A stretch of DNA of 64,000 bases, from NCBI RefSeq assembly GCF_000224145.3, contig NC_020174.2:4097026-4161025 (forward strand). Reading direction: 5' to 3'. How positions within the stretch are numbered: position 1 is the stretch's first letter; the number at the start of each line of letters is the position of its first letter. Source of the DNA: Ciona intestinalis (lineage: Eukaryota > Chordata > Ascidiacea > Phlebobranchia > Cionidae). The translations under genes and the position numbers were made by a program. Under the pieces are notes generated by a model. It saw only the letters and a list, made by a program, of their open reading frames with translations, did no database searches and was not told the origin of the DNA. Shown here in pieces: positions 32,197 through 41,380 of the stretch.

Positions 32197-32377
32197 CTGG
32201 AGAGAAATGGGACAAATTTTCATTCTGTTTTGCCACCCATTTGGTAGTTTACTAAGAACATATCAAAGAATAATAAAACTTTATTCTCGCAACGCCAAAT
32301 AGACCGTTGTTACTTGTTTAAAACACGATCAGAAGGTTTCGATAGTATGTGTTAAAAGTCTCCCCCACCCTACTCTA
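32197..32377 (+). repeat. MITE copy
   Basis: AAGGTTCTGGAGAGAAATGGG to AAAAGTCTCCCCCACCCTACT, with TTTGGTAGTTTACTAAGAAC inside. Confidence 0.75.
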
Positions 32378-32814
32378 TATATAATTCCTGATTTTTGCTC
32401 TTGGTTATATAGGAATACTATCAAATATTTGTAGAATGAATCTGCTGTTACCCCCCTTTTGAAAGCACATTTATGTATTAATTCAATGTGCACTTTGAGG
32501 TGTCTGCTGGCAACAGTAATACCCGCTTTTCTATACACTATCACATAATGTCTTGATAATAGTGACAATTTTATTCAACCAACTTTGTTATTTTGTTTTT
32601 ACAAGAATTCGAATCATGGATATATCAACAAACAGTCGAACGAATTGGTTTCCTCGTAAAAGTTAGACAAAAAGAGAGTTCTTGTTATGGCTCGATAGAA
32701 TACGCCTTCTCAATTTTCCGTTTGTTGTTTTAGTTGTAGATTTTGTCTTGCAGTCTGTCGGCTTAAATGGGCATATATAACTTCAGTAGTTTACAATCGA
32801 ATCAATCTCGAAAG

Positions 32815-33235
32815 ATGGACTTCAAGCTTCTACTTCTCGTCGTTCTTATCAGCTATGTGCTTGGCCAAACTGAGGGTGTTGCCCGACGTCGTTATTATGC
32901 TCCATCTCGGGGGTTCGTAGGACATGCAGAAATAGTCAATCCCAACAGCGTTTACGACGAGTTGTAAGTAAATCGTTGTTTTTACTGTAAAGTTTAAAGC
33001 GGTTTCAAAGGTGTACTGGGGGTGGTGAACTGCCCGAGTGTGTTAGGATCAGCACGGGCGTGACGGGACATCATATAAATCTGCATGCATGGGTACATAT
33101 CTTTAGCCAACAAAATATATGGATTAATCTGTTGCAACCTTGTTGTTTATTTTAAATGGGTAAGTTTTACTAACGTCGCTGTTAATTAATTTCAGGGATC
33201 ACTACATCTTGTGGCATACAGATTGGAAGGGATGA
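32815..33235 (+). CDS. Small secreted peptide precursor, type II, copy 4
   Basis: Exons 32815-32963 and 33196-33235 (62 aa). The signal peptide is slightly changed (MDFKLLLLVVLISYVLGQ). Mature part: VARRRYYAPSRGFVGHAEIV, then NPNSVYDELDHYILWHTD and a last Trp-Lys-Gly. The terminal Gly could be amidated. Aligns with copy 3 through RRRYxxxSRxxxGHxxxVNPxxVYD. The second exon is not shared with the others. CATATATAAC about 40 bases upstream may be a TATA element. Confidence 0.72.
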
Positions 33236-33536
33236 AAAGTGTGATGTTTGTTTGTGTTTTTAAAGTTAATCATGGTGACTAATTCGCGATCCGTGTGAAG
33301 CTTTTATCGCGAGATCGACCTATCTGATTATTGCTGAAATACAAAAAAAAAAACGATTATTGTATGAACATAGTTTAGAAGAGCGAATTTGGAACATCGT
33401 TAGGATAAATTCCACTTTACCAGTATATAGACAATTCAAAGTTTTAATATTCTTTTCCATTTAAACCAGAATGGACACAAACGCAACTTTTCGCGCTTGG
33501 GCTATGTTATAAATTTAGTCTATTTTTTTCAGTTAC

Positions 33537-33732
33537 CATATAGTAGGTTGGGGGAAGATAGGACACCTTTTCATTCTTTTTTTTCTCGCCCAATTTGGTA
33601 GTAAACAAAGAAAACGCAAACAATTATAAAAGCGTATCATCACGACTTCCATAGACCGTTGTTAATCTGACACTATCAAGACATTCAAATATTATGTTGT
33701 AAAGGTGTCCCATCTTCCCCCACCCTACTGTA
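33537..33732 (+). repeat. MITE copy, near-complete
   Basis: ATATAGTAGGTTGGGGGAAG to CATCTTCCCCCACCCTACTG. Confidence 0.9.
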
Positions 33733-33931
33733 TATTCACGGCGAACAATAATAATTTATGAAGTTGATGTTTGATGCTCATAGTATCTGTCACCAATTTC
33801 ATATCATAGTAGGCTGCCTGCCGTAGATGCTATATTAAACATTCTAGTTGAAATGTGTCCGTTTAGTTAACTGTTTTACCCTTAAAACCTTCGACCTTCT
33901 AAGTTTTCTAACGTAGAGTTGTTAATTGTGA

Positions 33932-34003
33932 GCCTCTATAGCTCAGTGGTAGCGCACTGGTCTCGTAAACCAGGGGTCGTGAGTTCAATCCTCACTGGAG
34001 GCA
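33932..34003 (+). tRNA. tRNA-Thr(CGT), array copy 1
   Basis: 72 bases. Acceptor GCCTCTA/TGGAGGC, A box TAGCTCAGTGG, anticodon arm CTGGT-CTCGTAA-ACCAG (anticodon CGT, reads ACG = Thr), T arm GTGAG-TTCAATC-CTCAC, discriminator A. It has GCGCA where most copies have GAGCA. A T run for Pol III termination follows. Confidence 0.9.
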
Positions 34004-34075
34004 AATGTTTTATTTGTTAAATTAAACTGTTTTTTGTTTAATTCTGTTTTTGTTGCGTAAAGTTGTTCAGCGTGA

Positions 34076-34147
34076 GCCTCTATAGCTCAGTGGTAGAGCA
34101 CTGGTCTCGTAAACCAGGGGTCGTTAGTTCAATCCTCACTGGAGGCA
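34076..34147 (+). tRNA. tRNA-Thr(CGT), copy 2
   Basis: As copy 1 with AGAGCA, but the T stem reads GTTAG against CTCAC, giving one T-C mismatch. Confidence 0.8.
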
Positions 34148-34219
34148 AGGTTTTAATTGTTAAAATAAACTGTTTTTTTCTTTAATTCCGTTTTTGTTAC
34201 GTAAAGTTGTTCAGCGTGA

Positions 34220-34291
34220 GCCTCTATAGCTCAGTGGTAGAGCACTGGTCTCGTAAACCAGGGGTCGTTAGTTCAATCCTCACTGGAGGCA
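34220..34291 (+). tRNA. tRNA-Thr(CGT), copy 3
   Basis: Same T-stem mismatch (GTTAG) as copy 2. The unit including spacer is a recent duplicate of it. Confidence 0.8.
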
Positions 34292-34363
34292 AGGTTTTAA
34301 TTGTTAAAATAAACTGTTTTTTTCTTTAATTCCGTTTTTGTTACGTAAAGTTGTTCAGCGTGA

Positions 34364-34413
34364 GCCTCTATAGCTCAGTGGTAGAGCACTGGTCTCGTAA
34401 TTCTCACTGGAGG
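34364..34413 (+). pseudogene. Truncated tRNA-Thr copy 4
   Basis: Head and anticodon stem are intact up to CTCGTAA, then it jumps to TTCTCACTGGAGG. The T arm's first half is deleted. Confidence 0.9.
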
Positions 34414-34500
34414 TCGTGAGTTTTTTCATTAAGATAAACTTATTTGCCTAATTCTTCTGTCGTTGCACATTTTGTTGCGTAAAGTTGTAGTTCAGCATGA

Positions 34501-34572
34501 GCCTCTATAGCTCAGTGGTAGAGCACTGGTCTCGTAAACCAGGGGTCGTGAGTTCAATCCTCACTGCAGGCA
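34501..34572 (+). tRNA. tRNA-Thr(CGT), copy 5
   Basis: Intact arms except acceptor 3' strand TGCAGGC, giving a C-C mismatch in the acceptor stem. Confidence 0.7.
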
Positions 34573-34656
34573 AAGTTTGTTTTATTAAAATAAACTTGTT
34601 TTCCTATTTCTTCGGTCGCTGCACAATTTGTTGCGTAAAATTGTTGTTCACCGTGA

Positions 34657-34728
34657 GCCTCTATAGCTCAGTGGTAGAGCACTGGTCTCGTAAACCAGGG
34701 GTCGTGAGTTCAATTCTCATTGGAGGCA
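34657..34728 (+). tRNA. tRNA-Thr(CGT), copy 6
   Basis: T arm GTGAG-TTCAATT-CTCAT keeps pairing by a wobble. All other arms are standard. Confidence 0.8.
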
Positions 34729-34811
34729 AAGTTTTTTCATTAAAATAAACTTATTTGCCTAATTCTTCTGTCGTTGCACATTTTGTTGCGTAAAGTTGTA
34801 GTTCAGCATGA

Positions 34812-34881
34812 ACCTCTATAGCTCAGTGGTAGAGCACTTGTCACGTAAACCAGGGGTCGTGAGTTCAACATTCTAGGGGCA
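34812..34881 (+). pseudogene. Degenerate tRNA-Thr copy 7
   Basis: Begins ACCTCTA, anticodon loop CACGTAA lacks the invariant T before the anticodon, and the T arm is eroded (TTCAACATTCTAGGGGCA). Confidence 0.85.
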
Positions 34882-34950
34882 ATGTGTTATTTGTAGTTAA
34901 CTGTTTTTTTCTTTAATTCCGTTTTTGTTACGTTAAGTTGTTCAGCGTGA

Positions 34951-35022
34951 GCCTCTATAGCTCAGTGGTAGAGCACTGGTCTCGTAAACCAGGGGTCGTG
35001 AGTTCAATCCTCACTGGAGGCA
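34951..35022 (+). tRNA. tRNA-Thr(CGT), copy 8
   Basis: Consensus sequence, all stems paired, T run downstream. Confidence 0.92.
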
Positions 35023-35096
35023 AAGGTTTTATTTGTTAAAATAAACTGTTTTTTTTCTTTAATTCCGTTTTTGTTACGTAAAGTTGTTCAGCGTGA

Positions 35097-35168
35097 GCCT
35101 CTATAGCTCAGTGGTAGAGCACTGGTCTCGTAAACCAGAGGTCGTGAGTTCAATCCTCACTGGAGGCA
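35097..35168 (+). tRNA. tRNA-Thr(CGT), copy 9
   Basis: Consensus except ACCAGAGGTCG in the variable loop region. All stems paired. Confidence 0.9.
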
Positions 35169-35242
35169 AAGGTTTTATTTGTTAAAATAAACTGTTTTTT
35201 TTCTTTAATTCCGTTTTTGTTACGTAAAGTTGTTCAGCGTGA

Positions 35243-35315
35243 GCCTCTATAGCTCAGTGGTAGAGCACTGGTCTCGTAAACCACGGGGTCGTGAGTTCAA
35301 TTCTCACTGGAGGCA
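35243..35315 (+). tRNA. tRNA-Thr(CGT), copy 10, one-base insertion
   Basis: 73 bases: an extra C in ACCACGGGGTCG disturbs the anticodon-stem end or lengthens the variable loop. Functionality doubtful. Confidence 0.6.
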
Positions 35316-35389
35316 AAGTTTTATTTGTTAAAATATACTGTCGTTTACTTCTTTATTCCGTTTTTGTTACGTAAAGTTGTTCAGCGTGA

Positions 35390-35461
35390 GCCTCTATAGC
35401 TCAGTGGTAGAGCACTGGTCTCGTAAACCAGGGGTCGTTAGTTCAATCCTCACTGGAGGCA
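35390..35461 (+). tRNA. tRNA-Thr(CGT), copy 11
   Basis: Consensus with the GTTAG T-stem mismatch. Confidence 0.8.
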
Positions 35462-35533
35462 AAGGTTTTATTTGTTAAAATAAACTGTTTTTTTTTTAAA
35501 TTCCGTTTTTGTTACGTAAAGTTGTTCAGCGTG

Positions 35534-35648
35534 AGCCTCTATAGCTCAGTGGTAGAGCACTGGTCTCGTAAACCAAGTGTCGTGAGGCTCAATGCTCACT
35601 GGTAGGCAAAGGTTTTATTGGTCGTGAGTTCAATTCTCATTGGAGGCA
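35534..35648 (+). pseudogene. Degenerate tRNA-Thr copy 12 plus a 3'-half fragment
   Basis: 35534-35608 has ACCAAGTGTCG and GAGGCTCAATGCTCACTGG with insertions. 35620-35648 is a second isolated 3' half (GGTCGTGAGTTCAATTCTCA). Confidence 0.85.
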
Positions 35649-35731
35649 AAGTTTTTTCATTAAAATAAACTTGTTTGCCTAATTCTTCTGTGGTTGCACA
35701 TTTTGTTGCGTAAAGTTATAGTTCAACATGA

Positions 35732-35803
35732 GCCTCTATAGCTCAGTGGTAGAGCACTGGTCTCGTAAACCGGGGGTCGTGAGTCCAATCCTCACTGGGG
35801 GCA
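35732..35803 (+). tRNA. tRNA-Thr(CGT), copy 13, variant
   Basis: ACCGGGGGTCG, GAGTCCAATC and CTGGGGGCA differ from consensus. The TTC of the T loop is TCC, so function is doubtful. Confidence 0.5.
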
Positions 35804-35883
35804 ACGTTTCTCATTAAAATACTTGTTTTCCTAATTCTTCTGTCGTTGCACATTTTGTTGCGTAAAGTTGTTGTTCAACATGA

Positions 35884-35962
35884 GCCTCTATAGCTCAGTG
35901 GTAGAGCACTCAGCACTGGTCTCGTAAACCAGGGGTCGTGAGTTCAGTCCTCACTGGAGGCA
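35884..35962 (+). pseudogene. tRNA-Thr copy 14 with 7-base insertion
   Basis: GAGCACTCAGCACTGGTCTCG shows a local duplication between D and anticodon arms. Also TTCAGTC in the T loop. Confidence 0.8.
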
Positions 35963-36030
35963 AAGGTTTTATTTGTTAAAATAAACTTTTTTTTAATTCT
36001 GTTTTTGTTACGTAAAGTTGTTCTGCGTGA

Positions 36031-36102
36031 GCCTCTATAGCTCAGTGGTAGAGCACTGGTCTCGTAAATCAAGGGTCGCGAGTTCAATCCTCAGTGGAGG
36101 CG
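36031..36102 (+). tRNA. tRNA-Thr(CGT), copy 15, variant
   Basis: AAATCAAGGGTCGCG and TCAGTGGAGGCG: anticodon stem and T stem mismatches, final base G. Likely decaying. Confidence 0.45.
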
Positions 36103-36627
36103 GTTTTTAGGGTTGAAATGTTTCAACAGTTCTCTGTGGTCGCATAACAGCGTACGCTATCTATGTTGTCCTGAATAAAATCAACGGTACTGTTGGTAAA
36201 ATTCAAGAGACCACAGCTCTCAGGCAAATTTTGGTAAGATGGAAATCGTATTATATCTATGAGAGTTGAAGTCAATCATGCGTGACATTGGGTATGGACA
36301 GAAAAAAAAGTTTTGTTTTATTTTGTATAAAGTGCAAGCATTAACTTGTTTTTGTAACTTACAGATCATTACCTAAGAGTAAACTTACTGTCAATATGCT
36401 TAGAAGGGCAGGAAAGCGTGCATACACCTTTGAGGTTGGTAAGACAGAAGAAGAGAACACGAACATTAAAGTGGAACGAACCAGCGAAGATGAAGATGGC
36501 TCGGAAAAAGAGAACGACGTGTTAGAAACTGCAGTTTTTGGTGGTTTAGTTTCTGTTGAACCGACAAAGGAGGCGAAAGAGAATGAATCTGACGAAGAAT
36601 CGGTTGAAGATTCTAGTCAAAACGCTT
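36103..36627 (+). other. Second copy of UTP18 5' end, cut by the gap
   Basis: Matches 38008-38531 nearly base for base, including the upstream stretch, ATG at 36396 and about 77 codons. Differences are scattered (for example TTTCAACAG for TTTATAACAG, and GAAGAGAAC for GAAAAGAAC). It stops at the N run. An unmerged second haplotype or a true partial duplication; the gap position favours assembly. Confidence 0.8.
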
Positions 36628-36677
36628 NNNNNNNNNNNNNNNNNNNNNNNNNNNNNNNNNNNNNNNNNNNNNNNNNN
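36628..36677. other. Assembly gap, 50 N
   Basis: Placeholder of 50 N. Any frame read across it is meaningless. It is followed by a 25-base 3' end of a tRNA-Thr copy (36678-36702). Confidence 1.
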
Positions 36678-36775
36678 GTGAGTTCAATCCTCACTGGGGG
36701 CAAAGGTTTTATTTGTTAAAATAAACTGTTTTTTTCTTTAATTCCGTTTTTGTTACGTTAAGTTGTTCAGCGTGA

Positions 36776-36847
36776 GCCTCTATAGCTCAGTGGTAGAGCA
36801 CTGGTCTCGTAAACCAGGGGTCGTGAGTTCAAACCTCACTGGAGGCA
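36776..36847 (+). tRNA. tRNA-Thr(CGT), copy 16
   Basis: Consensus with TTCAAAC in the T loop. Stems intact. Confidence 0.85.
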
Positions 36848-36921
36848 AAGGTTTTATTTGTTAAAATAAACTGTTTTTTTTCTTTAATTCCGTTTTTGTT
36901 ACGTAAAGTTGTTCAGCGTGA

Positions 36922-36993
36922 GCCTCTATAGCTCAGTGGTAGAGCACTGGTCTCGTAAACCAGAGGTCGTGAGTTCAATCCTCACTGAAGGCA
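36922..36993 (+). tRNA. tRNA-Thr(CGT), copy 17
   Basis: ACCAGAGGTCG as copy 9; acceptor TGAAGGC gives one C-A mismatch. Confidence 0.75.
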
Positions 36994-37072
36994 AAGGTTT
37001 ATATTTGTTAAAATAAACTGTTTTTTTTTTTCTTTGCTTCCGTTTTTGTTGCGTAAATGTTGTTCAGCGTGA

Positions 37073-37144
37073 GCCTCTATAGCTCAGTGGTAGAGCACTG
37101 GTCTCGTAAACCAGGGGTCGTTAGTTCAATCCTCACTGGAGGCA
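37073..37144 (+). tRNA. tRNA-Thr(CGT), copy 18
   Basis: Consensus with the GTTAG T-stem variant. Confidence 0.8.
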
Positions 37145-37217
37145 AAGGTTTTATTTGTTAAATAAACTGTTTTTTTTCTTTAATTCCGTTTTTGTTACGT
37201 AAAGTTGTTCAGCGTGA

Positions 37218-37289
37218 GCCTCTATAGCTCAGTGGTAGAGCACTGGTCTCGTAAACCAGAGGTCGTGAGTTCAATCCTCACTGAAGGCA
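37218..37289 (+). tRNA. tRNA-Thr(CGT), copy 19
   Basis: Same as copy 17 (ACCAGAGG, TGAAGGC), so these two units share a recent ancestor. Confidence 0.75.
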
Positions 37290-37372
37290 AAGGTTTTATT
37301 TATTAAAATAAACTTATTTTCTAATTTTTCTTTGCTGCACAATTTGTTGCGTAAAGTTGTTGTTCACCATGA

Positions 37373-37444
37373 GCCTCTATAGCTCAGTGGTAGCGCACTG
37401 GTCTCGTAAACCAGGGGTCGTTAGTTCAATCCTCACTGGAGGCA
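37373..37444 (+). tRNA. tRNA-Thr(CGT), copy 20
   Basis: Carries both AGCGCA, as copy 1, and the GTTAG variant. Confidence 0.8.
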
Positions 37445-37516
37445 AATGTTTTATTGGCTTAAATCAACTGTTTTTTCTTTAATTCTGTTTTTGTTGCGTA
37501 AAGTTGTTCAGCGTGA

Positions 37517-37588
37517 GCCTCTATAGCTCAGTGGTAGAGCACTGGTCTCGTAAACCAGGGGTCGTGAGTTCAATTCTCACTGGAGGCA
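37517..37588 (+). tRNA. tRNA-Thr(CGT), copy 21
   Basis: Consensus with TTCAATT in the T loop. All stems paired. Confidence 0.9.
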
Positions 37589-37671
37589 AAGTTTTTTCAT
37601 TAAAATAAACTTATTTGCCTAATTCTTCGGTCGTTGCACATTTTGTTGCGTAAAGTTGTAGTTCAGCATGA

Positions 37672-37690
37672 GCCTCTATAGCTCAGTGTT
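37672..37690 (+). pseudogene. tRNA-Thr copy 22, 5' stub only
   Basis: GCCTCTATAGCTCAGTG then unrelated GTTGTCCTGAGT. The rest is deleted. Confidence 0.9.
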
Positions 37691-37780
37691 GTCCTGAGTA
37701 AATTTTTATTAAAATAAACTTGTTTTCCTATTTCTTCGGTCGCTGCACAATTTGTTGCGTAAAGTTGTTGTTCACCGTGA

Positions 37781-37852
37781 GCCTCTATAGCTCAGTGGTA
37801 GAGCACTGGTCTCGTAAACCAGGGGTCGTGAGTTCAATTCTCACTGGAGGCA
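37781..37852 (+). tRNA. tRNA-Thr(CGT), copy 23
   Basis: Consensus with TTCAATT. All stems paired. Confidence 0.9.
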
Positions 37853-37935
37853 AAGTTTTTTCATTAAAATAAACTTATTTGCCTAATTCTTCTGTCGTTG
37901 CACATTTTGTTGCGTAAAGTTGTAGTTCAGCATGA

Positions 37936-38007
37936 GCCTCTATAGCTCAGTGGTAGAGCACTGGACTCGTAAACCAGGGGTCGTGAGTTCAATCCTCACT
38001 GGAGGCA
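37936..38007 (+). tRNA. tRNA-Thr(CGT), copy 24
   Basis: CTGGACTCGTAAACCAG: A-A mismatch closing the anticodon stem, otherwise consensus. The last unit before UTP18. Confidence 0.75.
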
Positions 38008-38299
38008 GTTTTTGGGGTTGAAATGTATTTATAACAGTTCTCTGTAGTCGCATAACAGCGTACGCTATCTATGTTGTCCTGAATAAAATCAACGGTACTG
38101 TTGGTAAAATTCAAGAGACCACAGCTCTCAGGCAAATTTTGGTAAGATGGAAATCGTATTATATCTATGAGAGTTAAGTCAATCATGCGTGACATTGGGT
38201 ATGGACAGAAAAAAAAATGTCTTATTTTGTATAAAGTGCAAGCATTAACTTGTTTTTGTAACTTACAGATCATTACCTAAGAGTAAACTTACTGTCAAT

Positions 38300-39718
38300 A
38301 TGCTTAGAAGGGCAGGAAAGCGTGCATACACCTTTGAGGTTGGTAAGACAGAAGAAAAGAACACGAACATTAAAGTGGAACGAACCAGCGAAGATGAAGA
38401 TGGCTCGGAAAAAGAGAACGACGTGTTAGAAACTGCAGTTTTTGGTGGTTTAGTTTCTGTTGAACCGACAAAGGGGGCGAAAGAGAATGAATCTGACGAA
38501 GAATCGGTTGAAGATTCTAGTCAAAACGCTTTATGGTCAGACGAAGACGACTTGGTTCCAGACACTGATACGTTGATTTATAATGCAAGTAAAAATAAAG
38601 ATAAAGTTATATCAGCAAGACAGAAACAGTTCGAGAAAACAGTAGGGTCCACACCTACCTGGGCAAAAGCAGTAAATAAAAAGGAATCTAGCGAATATGT
38701 TACAATAACTGCTTCCAAGTATATTGCTGATTCCCATTCTACTTTGGAGCCAAGAACCATCAACTTAAGTAAATGTGTGGATCTAAACAAACAGCAAACA
38801 TCATTGCAAAGATTGGAAGGGTGCGAGTTCCACAAAGATGCCCAGATTGCACTCACTGCTTCCCAGGATTGTAGACTCAATTTATTCCAAGTGGATGGCA
38901 AAACAAATGCAAAAATCCACAGTTTGTTTATGGATAAATATCCAATTCGTTGCGCTCATTTTCTGGCAAATGGAAGCGAAATACTTATGTCTTCCAATCT
39001 AAAGTGGCTGTATAGTTACGACCTAATTTCTGGGACTGTGCAGAAGATACCGTATATCAAAGGAATAAAGGACACCAAGTTCACCAACTTTAAAGTATCT
39101 CCTGATGGAAAACACTTGGTATTTCTTTCAAAGTTCGGCAAAATGCACCTGGTAGACGCAAGAACAAAAGAGGCAATTACAAGCTTTAAAATGAACGGAA
39201 GTGTTTCAGACATTGATTTTATGAGCGGTGGTGAGAAAATGCTTTCTATTGGAGATGAAGGAATTGTCTGTATTTGGGACATAAGGATGCAGAAAAGTGT
39301 TGGAATGTTCACAGATGAAGGATGTGTAAATGGAACAGCAATCGCTGCATCACAGAACAGTTCTTACTTCGCCTGTGGATCTTATAGCGGAATAGTAAAC
39401 TTGTATGACGAGCAATGTCTCACAAAATCAACACCTCAACCACTCAAATCATTCATGAATCTACAGTCTCCAATTACAACTCTAAAGTTTAACTCAACTT
39501 CCGAAATTCTTGCAATGGCTTCAAATTACCAGCACAATGCTGTGAAACTTGTCCATACTGCGTCATTGACAGCTTTTACCAATTTTCCAGACTTTTCCGA
39601 TAAATTTATCAAACTGCCACGTTTTGTTGACTTTTCAGCCAACAGCGGTTACATGCTTTTAGGAAATAGCCACGGCAGAGCTTATCTTTATCGGCTTAAC
39701 CATTTTAAACGCTATTAA
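38300..39718 (+). CDS. UTP18: UTP18 / WDR50, small-subunit processome WD40 protein
   Basis: One uninterrupted frame of 472 codons. An acidic N-terminal half ([11 protein letters not shown]) is followed by WD40 repeats: [82 protein letters not shown]. The end, [17 protein letters not shown], matches vertebrate UTP18 as remembered. It belongs to the U3 snoRNP-containing processome that matures 18S rRNA in the nucleolus. An acceptor-like TGTAACTTACAG ends about 30 bases before the ATG, pointing to a 5' UTR intron or spliced leader. A partial second copy of its 5' end lies at 36103-36627. HDAC3 starts 358 bases after its stop. Confidence 0.93.
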   Translation: MLRRAGKRAYTFEVGKTEEKNTNIKVERTSEDEDGSEKENDVLETAVFGGLVSVEPTKGAKENESDEESVEDSSQNALWSDEDDLVPDTDTLIYNASKNKDKVISARQKQFEKTVGSTPTWAKAVNKKESSEYVTITASKYIADSHSTLEPRTINLSKCVDLNKQQTSLQRLEGCEFHKDAQIALTASQDCRLNLFQVDGKTNAKIHSLFMDKYPIRCAHFLANGSEILMSSNLKWLYSYDLISGTVQKIPYIKGIKDTKFTNFKVSPDGKHLVFLSKFGKMHLVDARTKEAITSFKMNGSVSDIDFMSGGEKMLSIGDEGIVCIWDIRMQKSVGMFTDEGCVNGTAIAASQNSSYFACGSYSGIVNLYDEQCLTKSTPQPLKSFMNLQSPITTLKFNSTSEILAMASNYQHNAVKLVHTASLTAFTNFPDFSDKFIKLPRFVDFSANSGYMLLGNSHGRAYLYRLNHFKRY

Positions 39719-40075
39719 TTTTTTTTTCTGTCTGAAAAGTAGTTGTTTTATTTTACTGCCAATGTTTCAGTTCTTAAAACTATGTTGCAATAAGAATATG
39801 GTGTGCAAGCACGTATTTCAAACAAAATAAGACTTCATTGGTTATAGTTTTAAGATGTTTCTTTTGATTTAAGGTTGCCAATGTATTGCATTGTTCAGTT
39901 AGTTTTCCACAAAATCGTTTAAAAACATTACAGTTTTTCATGTATGCTAATCACTGAATACCGCAAAAATATGTTGGTGTCTTATAACAACTGCCTCTTT
40001 TCATTGCAGATGATACTTGAACTAATTCAATAGAACTATAACTATTTTATTAGAACATCTGTACAAACAACAGCC
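39719..40075 (+). promoter_or_regulatory. UTP18-HDAC3 spacer with acceptor before HDAC3
   Basis: Contains a UTP18 3' UTR and, at 40009, the acceptor TCTTTTCATTGCAG followed 66 bases later by the HDAC3 ATG. Ciona genes are often SL trans-spliced and some are operonic. This short same-strand spacer would fit, but the sequence alone cannot prove it. Confidence 0.4.
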
Positions 40076-41380
40076 ATGTCTGAAGCAAGTAACAACAAAG
40101 TGGCTTACTTCTATGACATGGATGTTTCACGGTTCCACTATGGCCCTGGTCACCCCATGAAACCTCACCGTCTTGCTCTTACCCACACTCTAGTGTTGCA
40201 CTATGGCCTTCACAACAAGATGCAAATGTTTAAGCCGTACCGCGCCACTAGCCACGACATGTGTAGATTTCACTCTGAAGATTACATCAATTTCCTTCAG
40301 CGTATAACACCTATGAATCTAGCTGGTTTCACGAAAAACTTAAAACTGTTTAATGTGGGCGATGACTGTCCTGTTTTCCCTGGTCTTTATGACTTTTGCT
40401 CCATGTACACTGGTGCCTCTTTGCAAGCAGCGACAATGCTTAATAATAAGAAAAGTGATATCGCTATAAACTGGTCAGGTGGTTTGCACCATGCTAAGAA
40501 GTATGAAGCATCTGGCTTCTGTTACGTGAATGATATCGTCATTGCAATTTTGGAACTTTTAAAGTATCACCCTAGAGTATTATACCTCGACATTGATGTA
40601 CACCACGGTGATGGTGTCCAAGAGGCTTTTTATTTAACGGACCGTGTGATGACTGTATCCTTTCATAAGTATGGCAATTACTTTTTCCCAGGCACTGGCG
40701 ACATGTATGAGATTGGAGCTGAGAGTGGCCGCTATTATTCATTAAATGTACCACTTAAGGATGGCATTAACGATCAGGCTTATCAGCAACTTCTTAAGCC
40801 TATTATGAAAGCTGTAATGCAGTCATACCAACCCACTTGCATTGTTATGCAGTGTGGTGCAGACTCCCTTGGCTGTGACAGACTTGGCTGCTTCAACCTG
40901 ACCATAGACGGACATGGAGAATGCGTGAAGTTCATGAAAGAGTTTGGCGTCCCAATGATGGTCCTTGGCGGCGGTGGGTACACTGTACGCAATGTGGCCA
41001 GGTGCTGGACACATGAAACTTCTATCATAGTAGGTCAGGAAATTAATGACGAATTACCTTATAACGAATACTTTGAGTATTTTGGTCCTGACTACACTCT
41101 TAGACCGGACACAAGTCGAGGTATAGAAAACCAGAACACTAAGCAGTATCTTGATCAACTGCGACAGATGTGTCTTGAGAGTTTAAAGATGATCACGCAT
41201 GCTCCGAGTGTTCAGATGCATGAGGTTCCTCCGGATCTGCTCTCCTTTGACAACTACGAGTCCCTCAGTGAGTTGGATGTGAGAGAGAGGCAAGAAGACG
41301 TGGATCAGAGGATTGAACCAGATAATGAGTTTTATGACGGCGAAAAAGACAATGATAAAGAAAGTGATGTCAGCATATGA
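40076..41380 (+). CDS. HDAC3: Class I histone deacetylase HDAC3
   Basis: One uninterrupted frame of 434 codons. Zinc-dependent lysine deacetylase, catalytic subunit of NCoR/SMRT complexes in the nucleus. The class I core is complete: [17 protein letters not shown], catalytic His pair in GGLHHAKK, zinc ligands in [14 protein letters not shown] and [13 protein letters not shown], and the tyrosine of [18 protein letters not shown]3 rather than HDAC1/2 is shown by [20 protein letters not shown] and by the C-terminal [18 protein letters not shown], which matches the HDAC3 end, with the CK2-type Ser-Asp-Val motif. Length is close to the human 428. Lack of introns is notable next to the intron-rich DCLK gene. 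Confidence 0.96.
   Translation: MSEASNNKVAYFYDMDVSRFHYGPGHPMKPHRLALTHTLVLHYGLHNKMQMFKPYRATSHDMCRFHSEDYINFLQRITPMNLAGFTKNLKLFNVGDDCPVFPGLYDFCSMYTGASLQAATMLNNKKSDIAINWSGGLHHAKKYEASGFCYVNDIVIAILELLKYHPRVLYLDIDVHHGDGVQEAFYLTDRVMTVSFHKYGNYFFPGTGDMYEIGAESGRYYSLNVPLKDGINDQAYQQLLKPIMKAVMQSYQPTCIVMQCGADSLGCDRLGCFNLTIDGHGECVKFMKEFGVPMMVLGGGGYTVRNVARCWTHETSIIVGQEINDELPYNEYFEYFGPDYTLRPDTSRGIENQNTKQYLDQLRQMCLESLKMITHAPSVQMHEVPPDLLSFDNYESLSELDVRERQEDVDQRIEPDNEFYDGEKDNDKESDVSI

Noticed and set aside
34497-34748. Repeated SLYSSVVEHWSRKPGVV-type frame in the tRNA array
   Set aside because: It is simply a translation of tRNA-Thr genes and spacers.
36396-36719. An open frame running through the N gap
   Set aside because: The N run is a placeholder, so the join of UTP18 start to tRNA spacer is meaningless.
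33932-38007. CRISPR-like regular repeats
   Set aside because: The repeat unit is a folded tRNA gene and the spacers are themselves conserved. This is a eukaryotic tandem tRNA array.
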